Origin: Lineus longissimus
Taxonomy: Eukaryota > Nemertea > Pilidiophora > Heteronemertea > Lineidae
Direction of reading: 5' to 3'
Length of the DNA stretch: 64,000 nucleotides
Assembly: GCF_910592395.1 (NCBI RefSeq)
Contig: NC_088310.1
Span: 3,231,501 to 3,295,500 of the forward strand
Shown here: in pieces, positions 36,718 to 47,968 of the stretch
How positions within the stretch are numbered: position 1 is the first letter of the stretch
Layout: each line of letters opens with the position of its first letter
Position numbers and translations under genes: made by a program
The notes under the pieces: model-generated
Told to the model about the DNA's origin: nothing
Database searches by the model: none
What the model saw: the letters and a program-made list of their open reading frames with translations, nothing else

Positions 36718-39700
36718 TCATACAGGCTTCATCATTATGTCGTGGACTTGCACATGTTTCGGGGTGCCTAAAATATATATACAAGCGTCTGCAACATCCT
36801 TGGGTTCCATATAGTCAACATTCTTATAAATAGCGTCCGCAATGTGGGTGGTGCCGTGAGGCTTGTGCATAGTATACAGAAAATTAGTTTTGACGATTTC
36901 GGGACTAATGCTGGAGATTCGGATTCTGGACTTCAATTCTTGCAGTTCGTTTTTGACGCCTTCGATCAGTGCCGTGACGGCGTGTTTGGTGGCAGTGTAA
37001 AAGTGGTGTTGCTTTGCGTTGATGACTTTGTAGCCACATATACTGTTTATCATGATAATCTGGCCGTCATCCACCTCATTCTTTCTCATCTGATTGACTG
37101 CCTCCCGGGTACACACGCAGTAGGCGATCACGTTAACGTCCATCATGTCACGCCACTCCGACGTCTTCCCTGCAACGACAAAGGACAGAGATATCGTCAG
37201 GATGCATGTATTTTTGTTGAAAATCAAAGCTGACAATGACATACATGTACATATAAATAAAAAGACAGGCTGTAACATTCTGACAAATATGCAAGCTTAA
37301 AGCAAACAATCCAAAAATATATTAATGTAAATATTAGCGGCCTATACATGTGCACAGCCAATGTATAAAATGGATGAACAACTACAAAACTATAAGTCTT
37401 CAGAAAGAAAACCTGTACGATTCACCATGTCAAAATGACAAAGCACTTGTCGTCTGGAGTCCCAGGGGGAAAAACTAGGGCAGCGCAGGGGATTACCCCA
37501 AGATGGCGATTATCCACCTTACTCTCTCCCTAAAGATAATACACCATATAAACAGACACGAGGGAACCTTCCCTTTTTGGGACCTGTCCAAATACCCGCT
37601 ATTGTAAGGCAAATCATCCTCTTTGTATTTGAGCCGTTCTTGAAGGAGTTTATGGACGAGATAATTGAGCGTGTTGATCTGTGTTCTTGGTGATCAGTGG
37701 TTTGAATCATCCATGTATTCTCTTGATAAGCCTTTTTATATCCCCTGCCTGCTACACCTTCCAGCACAAGCAGTGACAAGGTGTTAAGGCTTAAAGCTGA
37801 ACTGTAGCCGATTATTTATCAATTTGTACTAGTAACCTAAGTGACGTGGAACCCTGCAGGACGAGATTTTATTATACCCTCATTATAGAACTTTTTACAG
37901 CAACGTACACGATTGTAACCGAACAGCTTTTCCGGAACAAAAAACCTGCTTCACAGAAATGGAGCAATAATATATTAATGAAAACGTACTGTATCAAGAA
38001 TTTCAAGCCCTGGTGGGCGAGAACTAACGAGAATGGGTTCTTGGAAACATAGATATCGTCAAATCGCCCGCCAGCATTACGGGTGCATGGCAGACGAGAA
38101 AGATCTATCGTGTTTTCCTGGTAAGTAATGGGTTGTCTGAGTGGAATACTGGTGATTTAGCGGTTTGTCAATTTCATTAAATAAGTGGCAGCTGATGGGT
38201 GTTGAGTGTTCCACGTAGGGGGAAGTCCTTTAAACTGGAGAAAGTAACATGGGGGTTATTTTTAGACAAATTATTGTCCGAAAAATCGGAGGTGAGTGGT
38301 GACAGGGTAGCGAGTACTCTGGAAAACTCTGACCTCTTTGAGGTTTTGCCATTTTTTCTATGACGAGACCAGTCTCACGATAACAATAATGGCAATAACA
38401 TACTACCGTGCCACGAGCAATAAACATGGTAAAGGTATAGCCCCCAGCACCAGTTTTGGCAAGTTGCTACCATGATTGATGGGACTAATGATGGCAAAGA
38501 CTCGCTATTTGGCTATTCATCATCATATCGGGCATCATTACTATGCATGCAAATCCACTCCTATTCAAGATTTATGAAAATATGATCAAAAAATCCCCAG
38601 CCATTCAGGCTAAAACATAGTGCAGCGCTGTGAGGGTGAACAGACCAATGATTGAAAAAAATATTCAACTTCAAAGCCAGACCGCGAAACCAGCATTGGT
38701 GTTTCATATTGTCCAACACAACAGAATTTTAGTCAATTATGCCGCGCAAATGTTTTATTCAGATATGATAATAGAAGCAGACGACAGAAGCATTTCCAGT
38801 GAGAAAGATGTTCACTTTTTGCCATATGTTGCAGACGTTGTTTTGAATGTGGACACGAGTGGTGACGTTCGCCAATTTTTGATTGGTTGCACCACACAGA
38901 CGCAGGCATGCAGATTATATTCATTGTTGATATACTATATAAATGTTGTGTATTTTTTCCTCTGAGCTCTTTTATTCTTTCATGTCATGGAAGCAACCTG
39001 TCTCCTTTCTTGGCGGAATATGGGATCTGCATGTATATACATGCTCTCATGGAGGACTGTTGCGTTGATTTGTCACTTGAAAGCTGACAGTCCCTTCATG
39101 GTCAAGTTTGCCACCGTTCCTTTAACAGAGGGTTAACCACTCTGAAAGGTGGACTGAGTGACCTCACCAATCAATCACTCTGTGCTAATAAATTGTTTAA
39201 TTTGTTTTGGTCGATAATGTTCAATGAACACCAAGAACCAACACGCGGTGAGGACTGGGGCCCCTGCACCAGGCAGAAAATCCGATCCTGCATTCATGGA
39301 TCTTCGAGTATTGAGCGAACATGGACCGGAAGCTTGGTCGGGGTTCATGCATGATTTCTCTAAGGCCGGTTTGAGAAGGGGGGGGGCTGAAAGAAACGTA
39401 ATCGCAAAGTATCAACTATTCAAGTCTATTTTAGGCAGGAGAAAGTGGCACAAAGTCACCGATAGATCTCACAGTACATCGACACTATTCACGCTGTAGG
39501 CTATATGAGGGACATTATAGTTATCGCTGAAATCAAACACAACCCAGATCGGTCACCTGAAGACTACCAGATTGACCGCCTATAGGTCCTGGCTACAATG
39601 ATTTTAATCAAGACAGGACCAGAAGAGAATTGAACGTTTAAGTTTTCTCAACTTTATGTACTCAGTCCAGAAAAACTTAATCAGTTCTCCTCATAGATTT

Positions 39701-41377
39701 TCGACACAGACACGATGACAACAGGAAAGATTTACCTTCGACTTCGACGCTGTAAATTATTTATGATTTGGTGCCAATATTTTCTCTCTTATTTTGCTTT
39801 CCCCTGGAGCAACGTTACCCTGGATCTTTCATAAACGGATAACAAGCTTGAAAAAGGCTGTTAGCTTTGTATCGCGTTTACAGCCTATTTCATTTACTCA
39901 AAGACAATCTCACGTAAGATTTGTGAGACATCTCGTGCCGTATTCCAATGCAATTATTACCATATATGCGGCATATAGGCTTAGAAGATCCTCTTTGGCT
40001 TCACCAGAAAAAGTTAGAAATCCCTCATTAAAATCTCTCTCGACTAAGTACGAAGATACGAACGGTCTAGTACTGTGTCATCAAGTCGTGCTCATTCGTA
40101 ACGACACCAGTCACCTTTAAGTACACAATTCGAATTTCGTGAGGCTTGCAAAACCTGCCCAATGACTTTTTGTCCAAGAAGTAGGCCAAGAGTCACAACC
40201 GCGAAGGAAGATGAACGGGCATGCCGACCATAACCGGTGGATTGCTGCACGAGTCGCGGAGTTCTCTGTTACAGGATGACATCGACCCTTTTTGACAGTG
40301 AAGCCTTTCAGATAACCTGCGAAGTAAGTCTTACAATCAGTCCATTTTTCTTGCATGTAGAAGACAAGAAACATTTTTGATGGGGCAAAAGAAAAAGCAC
40401 ATAGCGCATAACCTCGGGCAGGACCTCACCATAGTATGGGTTTCTTCCCCAGGGAATTACACCCATTCATGAACTTGAACATACGTTTCTAAAGCACTAA
40501 GCAAATATCCTTGTATCCATGAACAAAGGCAAAATATGCCAAAGAATGAATGCGTTCCAATTTACTACATGGTGGAAACTACTCCGGCATGCGGAGTCTT
40601 TGGAGATTCTGGCACTGTTGCATGGTAGGTAGTCCCTGCTAGCTATAAGTGGATTAGAACGCTGGATATGGATGGTCATGTATGATGACATTAAGAGCAC
40701 AATGCATAAGACCAAGGCACTAGCCTCAAAATGGTCGACTACACAAAAGTGAGTTAAGTGAACTTAGTTGCGGCGAGATGTGGGTAGCGGCAGGCCTCTG
40801 GAAAATCCAGCGTCTCCTTCATTCATTGAGCACGAGGGAGGTTTGATACAAACTTCTCTGTATTTCTTATTAAGCAACTGAAAAAAAAACTAAACGAATG
40901 TGACAACGAAGAAAGGTCCGGCCAAAACTGAGACAAAGTTGCAACAATATACCCACCTGTTAAAAGAGGTGCATTATGAGATATCCCAGCTACATTGACG
41001 CATATGTCTACACCTCCCAAGACATCCTGAATGAACTGAAACATAGCCAATATCGCCTCCTCGTCTCTCAAATCACACGTATAAGGATGGAGTACTCCTT
41101 GATCACAGTCAGTGCTTGTGCATGCCTTAGTCGTGTCGTCAGGAGCAGGCGAATGGTCCAGCCCATTGTGACCAGAACATTGTCCGTCTTTTGACACAGT
41201 AAATTGAGAATACTCCTTATTGTTATGCAGTGGTTCCGTATCTTTATCACAACCGATAACCTTTAGTCCATTTTTAAGCAGTTCCAGCGTAATGGCTGCG
41301 CCTATTCCACTCCCAGCCCCGGTCACCAGCGCGACCCGTCCTCTCCAACGGTCCATACCTTGCACTCTGCCGTACAC
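36718..41377 (-). CDS. Short-chain dehydrogenase/reductase, DHRS11-like
   Basis: Two exons, 40957-41377 and 36718-37169, joined by a split Gly codon across a 3.8 kb intron; 290 residues. Cofactor motif TGAGSGIG near the N-terminus after MDRWRGRVALV; the NNAG motif reads NVAG; catalytic Ser in INSICG; active site YTATK. RDMMDVNVIAYCVCTREA, VDDGQIIMINS and PKDVADACIYILGTP follow DHRS11 closely. Human DHRS11 is an NADP(H)-dependent 3(17)-ketosteroid reductase; substrate here is not known. Between the cofactor loop and CDLRDEE there is an extra stretch rich in His, Asp, Cys and Thr (about 25 residues) not found in the vertebrate protein. ATG 41377 was chosen; a second in-frame ATG at 41356 immediately precedes DRWRGR. 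I see no other gene in the intron. Confidence 0.85.
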
Positions 41378-43003
41378 AACTCCAAACTACTCCGGGGCTA
41401 TTGAATAAGTTTGGATAAGGATTTATGATAATACCCTCCACTATATCAAAAAGGTTGCATTGTTATCGAAGGTCACACTGGTACGTATAAGGCAAATTCC
41501 CCAAAGTAGGCTCAGTGTTCTATATATGTTTTTCTTCTGCTAATCTGCAGATATTGTCAAGAGAAGAATGGTCGAAATTGCCGGGAAATCCGAAAAGCAA
41601 CCGGACGGAACGTTGTCCAGAACAGACTGACACAGAATGGAACGACGCGCATTGTAGTGACTGCATGGTGGTCTGGTCGAACCTAATCACCAATCACTCG
41701 CCCCGGATGCTTTTTCCAAGAAAAATCAATGGAACTACTTTCTGTAATCTTTTTTATTGTTTCTTATACAACTCAATCAGTGGCATCATTGATTAGTTTG
41801 TGAATGAGGGGTCATGTGATCACACAACCTTCTCAATTGGTTGTCGGGTGGAGCACCACGAGTCGAGTCAACAATCCAAGCTTGTCGTTTGGTGACCGAG
41901 CCAGCTGGCATATTCACATCAACAGGGTTGTTCATTTGTTTTCTGTTGACATAGCTGATTATTATTTACCATGTGCGTCTTTTCGCCATCCAGAGTAAAC
42001 AGCACAGTTTAAAACAAAACGTATTGAAATACTGGCGCGTAATCCAATTTCACAAGGAGCAACCATGCAAAAGGCGCTCACTTGCAACTAAGCAGTGACT
42101 CGGCCGGGAGTCGCACACTCGAAAAGAGCTGGTGTAGGTACATGTATATATGAATGCATGCCCTCTCACTGAAGCTATAATTGTACCTGGGCAATAATAA
42201 TATTGTACCACATTACCTTACATGTATTTGCACCGGGATAGGTGAATAGCTAAGTCACGTTTTCTTTCGTGTTAGCTGGATTGGTTATTTGGCAAATAAC
42301 TCGATAAAAAATACCCCGCGGCTCGACATGGTTACTGTGCAGATTTTTCTCTGGGTCGATTCGAGATAACATTGATTTTCCATTGAGCGTTGCACTCATT
42401 GACCTAGCAAAAATACAAAATGACAACGTACATTGTATATCATTATCTGACAAGCGTAATCACTCGAGCCTCGTGAACGGGTTGGTCGAAGGTTCGAGGC
42501 AAGCGCCGAAGCTCTAGCTCGCATGAAAACTCTACGTGTCAGACATATGCGTGTTGATCCAGAGCGATCGAACCCCGGAACGGACCGGGAAAAGCACATC
42601 ATCAAAAATGAATGATCATGAATTACCTTTGTTTTAAAATTCGGCCGGGCGACGCCTATGCCCTATGTTAGAGATACGGTGAACCTGGCTGCCCAATACG
42701 GTGATAGCTCTCCCCATCCCACGCTCATACAGAATTAATAGAGGGGACAACCGATTGAAAGGACTCCCACGGTCCTTGGTCTCCATCTGACGGATTGTAG
42801 TTGAACTATTAAAACTGTGATGCCGGAGTTTGCACATTGCTCCGGGACGTATTGGTCTGGTCGAGCCGTTGTAATATCTTGAAGAGGATGGTATTTCCAG
42901 GTGAATCTTTCATCAGACCGAGCCAACAAGGCATCGGGACATGTGGGCAGATTCTCAGAGAAAATAGTACACAAGCATTATCATGGGCAACACTTGATCG
43001 CTT
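41378..43003. other. Spacer between the SDR gene and histone H1
   Basis: No recognised gene. ORFs of 60-95 codons on both strands lack domains. Confidence 0.35.
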
Positions 43004-43009
43004 TTTATT
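43004..43009 (-). terminator. AATAAA signal downstream of the H1 stem-loop
   Basis: AATAAA on the minus strand (plus TTTATT) lies about 10 nt beyond the histone stem-loop, in GGCC-AACCCAAATAATAAAAAG. It could allow a polyadenylated histone mRNA as an alternative 3' end. Confidence 0.45.
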
Positions 43010-43018
43010 ATTTGGGTT

Positions 43019-43034
43019 GGCCCTGATAAGGGCC
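43019..43034 (-). terminator. Histone 3' stem-loop
   Basis: Minus strand GGCCCTTATCAGGGCC: a perfect 6 bp stem (GGCCCT/AGGGCC) with a 4 nt loop (TATC), 32 nt after the H1 stop. This matches the size and GGYYCT....AGRRCC form of the replication-dependent histone mRNA stem-loop bound by SLBP. The loop differs by one base from the usual TTTC. Confidence 0.8.
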
Positions 43035-43066
43035 GTTTTCGGTTAGCTGCTCTTCAGGCAAGATCT

Positions 43067-43693
43067 TCACCTCCTCTTGGCGGCTTTCTTCTTTGGAGAT
43101 CTTTTGGCTCTCTTTGACTTTTGCTTGGCTGCCTTCTTCGCTGGTTTTCTTGCGGCTTTCTTTCTCGGGCTCTTAGCCTTCTTTGCTTTGGTAGCTTTCT
43201 TAGCAGCCTTCTTTGCCTTCTTGGGAGATTTCTTGGTCTTCTTAGCTTTCTTTGGAGTTTTCTTCCTTGGTTTCTTGGCAGTTTTCTTCGGGGACTTCGT
43301 CTTCTTGGGTGCCTTTCCAAGGCAAAAGCGACCGTTGGAACCGATGGCGGAGGATCTTTTGGGTCGGACAAGAACACCGGACGATAGTCCCTTAGCGAGT
43401 GCCAAACGGAGCATAGTTGGGAGTCTGGATTGAGCAATTCCCCTGTAGTTTGCCAAGATGTATTTGCCAATCGCCTGGCGGGATGAACCTCCACGCTCTT
43501 TCATTGCTTTCAAAGCTGCGACGACCATGTCCAGGGTTCCTGGATGAGCAGACTTTGATGCGGACTTTCTCTTTGGCGAACTGGCCCTTTTCTTTGGGGA
43601 AACAGCTCTCTTCTTGGGAGAGGGAGACCTTCTCTTGGGCGAGGGAGAGCGCCTCCTTGGGGACGGCGACCTTTTTCTCGGACTTCCTGCCAT
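43067..43693 (-). CDS. Sperm-type histone H1 with N-terminal SPKK repeats
   Basis: 208 residues, intronless. The N-terminal arm (~1-48) begins MAGSPRKRSPSPRRRSPSPK and carries at least six S-P-basic-basic motifs. The winged-helix globular domain (~50-125) runs from HPGTLDMVVAALKAMKERGG to IGSNGRFCLGK. The C-terminal tail is Lys/Ala/Pro-rich with further KSPKK and SPRKK motifs. SPKK motifs bind the DNA minor groove, and in sea urchin sperm H1 they are controlled by phosphorylation. The arrangement is therefore that of a male-germline linker histone. ATG 43693 was chosen because the upstream in-frame extension (to 43822) has no histone character. It uses both a stem-loop and a nearby AATAAA. 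No other histone genes are visible nearby. Confidence 0.93.
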   Translation of the reverse strand: MAGSPRKRSPSPRRRSPSPKRRSPSPKKRAVSPKKRASSPKRKSASKSAHPGTLDMVVAALKAMKERGGSSRQAIGKYILANYRGIAQSRLPTMLRLALAKGLSSGVLVRPKRSSAIGSNGRFCLGKAPKKTKSPKKTAKKPRKKTPKKAKKTKKSPKKAKKAAKKATKAKKAKSPRKKAARKPAKKAAKQKSKRAKRSPKKKAAKRR

Positions 43694-46261
43694 TTTCAAT
43701 GAATGTGTTGAATCTCTAGATAAATCGATGCGAATAGCAAGTAAGTTGCGAATGATGACGGACTGTGCCGACGTAGATTTTGAGGATGCTGAAGACAATA
43801 TTGCGGACCTCGGCGCAAGCACTTAGTGAATTTGGGGGGAGTTTTTGAAAAGGCTGCTCGCTGAAGAAATTTATTGTGTTAGTTATCAAAAGTAAGAGGA
43901 CCGCTACGTGATGAGTTATCAACAGAATTGGACGGCTCATACATCATAGTTAGACATTGGATTTACCATTCATATGCCGTTGTAAAATATGCGAACACTC
44001 TTTCGATTATAGATATCTTATTCGTTGAAAAACAGCAATCGGTGGTACAAAATTATTGCAGGGTACGACCTCCGCCAATATGCGATTTACAAAAATATCC
44101 CGCTACAAAAAATTGAGAAGATGTTCTTAAAACATTTAGGAGGGTTTATTTAACACGAAAAATATTACTTTACAGTTCTTGTTGGGATAAGGACAGGGCT
44201 AGGACCGACGAAACTGTGAGAAGATAACACATCAAATTTCGGAATCGCTGATGCCAAGCCGTCTTAGCTAAGCGCAATACGATGCATTCCGCTATAACTA
44301 AAGACCTCGAAAGCTGCAGCTCTTTTCCCACTTAATTGGTCCGTTTCCTTTTTCCATGCTGACCCCAACCCAAACAAGAGGCTAATGGCTTAAAGGGCGA
44401 ACTTATCCCGTATGGCCATGGGGGCGAACCTAATCCGATGCGGGGCACGTTCGCCTACTTAGGACAAAAAAAAAATTAACATTCAATTAGTCGGACAGGG
44501 TCCAGAAGTGTGTTCTATTTATAGCCAAGACCCATTGGTATCACACAGAGGCCATTTGGTTTCATTCATTTCAATATTGTGTGAAATATATGACCATTAT
44601 TCTGAAAAGCAGGCGAACTAGCCCCGGTCTCCCCTATGTTCCGCTGAAGCAGATTAAAAATAGCTTACGATACATATCATTTTGCGTCGGGAGCAATGCT
44701 TGAGAGGACCATCAAACACAGTAGGCATATATAGCCTACGGTCAGTTTTGAGGAAAGCTAGAATTAAAAAACAAGATTCTATCATTTCATGACATTTATT
44801 ACAAAATTGAACGAAATACTTTTACCTAAATACATTTATACTTAAAATGCACACTTATCATACTCTAAGTCTAAACTGTGTTTCAAAACAGAGGTATAGT
44901 CACCCAAAGTCTCCGGAAACATCGAGGAGGAACCACGCCCGATGGACGTTTCAGTCGCTTCCGTCATACTCACAGAAGAATGGAGGACATATCTCTGTCA
45001 AAGTTCACACGTCTAGCGAACTAGAGTTTATTGTCAAATGTAAAAATATGTTTAAAAACAAAACTTGGTTACCAGAGTCTTTCAATATTTCATTTACATT
45101 GAAAGACTCTGACTATACTATTGGTTATAAGGCCTATACTAAGTGAAAAGGTAAATAGAATTTTTACACACATTATAACAATTTCACCACCAATCAAGGG
45201 TTAACATCTGCTAACGAGGACATTCAAATTGTGTGAATTTTAGCCCTTGAAGCTTCGAGACGTATTAAATTGTCATGGAAAACTAAAATGTTACCTTTGT
45301 GCGTGATTTTATATCAAGCCATCTTCTTGATATAAATGCCCTGTTTGTGAAGTGACCGTCATCAAGATGCCATTAGCGCTAATGGAACTATGTTTGGCTT
45401 TATGATATAGGCCCCGGGAATTAGGCTACTGTAGGCCATTGGTCAGAAGTCGGTCAACATGTGTATATATCGTCGTTGACCACCATTGGTCAAAATTCGG
45501 TCAACTACCGTTAATTGCTATACAAGTGGCTATATCGAAATTCGGTCAAGTATTGACGTTCCTTATGGGCTTCGCAAAAAATTGACAGCTCACCGGCCGA
45601 TTTTTCATCAATGGTGCTTTAACTCAAGTGGAATGTTTTATCGGTCAAGAGTAAACAACTTCATGGCTCAAATTCCTAGCTTACAAAGCCGTGAATATTT
45701 CAGGAGTACCTTCCCAGACCAACGAACAGCATTTGAGAGCTGTTGAACATTATGGATGCGCACACTTTTACCAGCAGTAACTTTTATTGGAATTATTTTT
45801 TACATGCTTGATGGCAACCATTGGACAAAGCATTCGACTTCGACAAAATTCAGAAATCATTATTTGGAAGACGTTGGCCCACGACGACAGATGAACGTGC
45901 GAGTGAAATTAATTCTTGCAATCGTGCACCCCAATTTGATATTTGACGATGTTATTTCTTAGGCCCATGTAATGACTAAGGTTGACCAAAAAAAGCTGTG
46001 CTGATCGTATTTCCTCGAAATAGATAAAACGCCCAAATGTTCTTCATCCGACCATGCGGCCTTTTCTTCAGTTACAGTCGAGTGTCAACGAATCGCATCG
46101 CATTCTCGCTTTGGCGATATAAAGGAAGTGACACAGGTTTTCACGACGGCTTCTACCCCTCTAACTATATTGTACACATGCTCCTGGTGTGTCTGAAACG
46201 ATCAAAAGGGGAATGGTATAAGCAATGACTATTGATGACTCCGGTAACACTGTGTTTTTTG
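43694..46261. other. Spacer between histone H1 and a minisatellite
   Basis: No recognised gene. It includes the H1 promoter side (AACACAATAA on the minus strand near 43872-43884), a 13 bp inverted repeat (AGAGTCTTTCAAT, 45074-45086 and 45098-45110), and GGTCA(A)AATTCGGTCAA-type short repeats at about 45436-45550. The 99-codon plus ORF at 44847-45146 contains the hairpin and has no known domain. Confidence 0.35.
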
Positions 46262-46546
46262 GACAAAAGAAGCTTTGTAAGAATGGAAAGATAAGACGGA
46301 AGACTGCGTTTACGAACAAAAGAAGCTTTGTAAGAATGGAAAGATAAGACGGAAGACTGCGTTTACGAACAAAAGAAGCTTTGTAAGAATGGAAAGATAC
46401 GATGGAAGACTGCGTTTACGAACAAAAGAAGCTTTGTAAGAATGGAAAGATAAGGAGGAAGACTGCGTTTACGAAAAAAAGAAGCTAGATTAAGAATGGA
46501 AAGTTCAGACGGAAGACTGCAGTGTTCGTGAACAAAGGAAGCTTTT
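46262..46546. repeat. 53 bp tandem repeat, about five copies
   Basis: Unit starts ACAAAAGAAGCTTTGTAAGA and includes GGAAAGATAAGACGGAAGAC, TGCGTTTACGA. Starts are at 46263, 46316, 46369, 46422 and 46475; the first four are nearly identical and the fifth has diverged. No ORF spans it. It lies in the downstream flank of the deiodinase gene. Confidence 0.9.
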
Positions 46547-47104
46547 GAGCACTTTTTTAAGATCGAGGACGAAGATAAATTAATATGATGTAGGCTTATG
46601 CCGACGCATCGGGATTGTGCATCTGTCCTTCACTTTCTTGAAGGACTTGGGTTTGGGCACATCGCCGAAAAGGCAATAAATCGGCATGCAAAAACACTTA
46701 TACGAACAACAACTGATGGGACTGCATAGAAACCGTCCCAGGTATCCGATTTAATGGCGTTTCGAGTGCACTTCTTCAACTATTGACGAAAACCAGGAGG
46801 TAAACATGTACCCTTGCAATCGGTGCATGTTTATCTCACCATTCTATGGACTAATTTTTTACCCCGATGGTCGGCTGAAAAAACAAGGTGGTCGAATGCC
46901 CTTTTTTCAGTTTCGGGTAGGCAAAACCACAATGATGATAATGGAAAATGCATTAGAACACTAGTTCAGTGCGTCACTTTGGCTTATTTATCATGCCAAC
47001 CTAATAGTGTAGGCACACCCCAGGCCTGGAAAAGGCTATCGTCATTTAATATGTTGCTGACTCAAATTTCAAAAGTGAAAAAAGCGAACTCACAAGTGCT
47101 CTGT

Positions 47105-47968
47105 CTATTCCTCAGTTTCTGTAGTCGTCATCGAGACACCAACTTTGCAGTCACAAACTGTTTCCTCCTTGTCCTCATCGGCTGCCATGGGAATATTACG
47201 GTCAAACCACTGGCGGATTTCTGCAGGTTTGAAATAAAACGGCCCGACCCCGCCTTGGAACAACACTGTATTGTCCTTGATGATATAAATCCTACCGTTA
47301 GAACCCGCGTAAGCCCGCAAGCTTTCGTTTTCCATGGAATCAATATACATCTGGAAGGGAAAATCCAGTTGTGTAAGATGTTCCGTCGCCCGAACGCGGT
47401 CCTCAATCGAAATATGTGACGAAATATCGTACGTCCTATCACTGAATGTCCACTTGTCCGTCGGATGTGACTCCTCCGTATAGACCAGGACAAAATCGGC
47501 AATATGACTGAAATCATCTGATATGGATGTGAGAGTGCTCAGCCCCCGCATGAACGGGGGTCAGGAACAATTACCGAATATCAACACCATATAGCGACCG
47601 GGAGAGGCTATATCCAAAAGCCGGCGCCAGCGTCGCTGCACTGGAGAATAGATCCGAGTATTGGGCGCAGCTTGGCTGGTTTCCGCGACTCTCATCGCGT
47701 CACGGTAAAGCGTCTGTACCAGATGGATGAAACAGTCGGCGGTGAAAAAAGAATTCGCTTTCTCCATGGTGAATTCATTTGTGCCTCGCCTGCTTGCCAA
47801 CTTAACGACTTTGTTGACGAATCGTCTTCGTATTGGTGGAATGATTTGGATTATTGTCAGAATAATCTTTGCAATCGTTAGTGCAACTAAAAGTGTTAGG
47901 AACTGTGTCAGAGCAAAGACACGGTTCAGGACCCGGGCAGGTCTCTGGACAACTTCGTGCGCGGCCAT
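47105..47968 (-). CDS. Iodothyronine deiodinase, selenocysteine-containing, intronless
   Basis: 287 residues if the TGA at 47561-47563 is read as selenocysteine (residue 136). Order: one N-terminal membrane segment (~18-43, LTQFLTLLVALTIAKIILTI), basic stop-transfer (IRRRFVNKVV), then the thioredoxin-like domain. The active-site region is YMVLIFGNCS-U-PPFM, followed by FSHIADFVLVYTEESHPTDK, ISIEDRVRA, MENESLRAYAG and GGVGPFYFKP. The vertebrate active site is FGSCT-U-PPFM, so the in-frame TGA falls exactly on the catalytic Sec. The family removes iodine from thyroid hormones at membranes. The upstream and downstream halves are in one frame with no other break, so this is neither a pseudogene nor two genes. 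The downstream SECIS element that should be present was not identified by eye. Which deiodinase type it equals cannot be said. Confidence 0.93.
47543..47560 (-). promoter_or_regulatory. Stem-loop directly 3' of the Sec UGA
   Basis: Immediately after TGA the mRNA reads CCCCCGTTCATGCGGGGG: a perfect 6 bp GC stem with a 6 nt loop, coding for PPFMRG. Stem-loops just after the UGA, such as the selenocysteine redefinition element of SELENON, help readthrough. The function here is inferred. Confidence 0.45.

Noticed and set aside
38630-38965. 111-codon plus ORF inside the DHRS11-like intron
   Set aside because: No domain or splice context; composition is typical of chance ORFs in this AT-rich DNA.
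43077-43433. Hydrophobic plus-strand ORFs (FFFGDLLALF...) opposite histone H1
   Set aside because: They are antisense shadows of the Lys/Ala-rich H1 tail (AAG read as CTT).
46797-46838. Hairpin with TAAACATG / CATGTTTA arms downstream of the deiodinase, considered as its SECIS
   Set aside because: On the minus strand GTGAG opens the stem, but the 3' side lacks the paired GA of the SECIS quartet and the apical AA is not at the expected distance.
46961-47060. ATGA motifs near 47042 and 46990 on the minus strand as SECIS cores
   Set aside because: The sequences after ATGA do not form the required helix with a downstream GA, and no apical AA falls at about 10-12 nt with pairing flanks.
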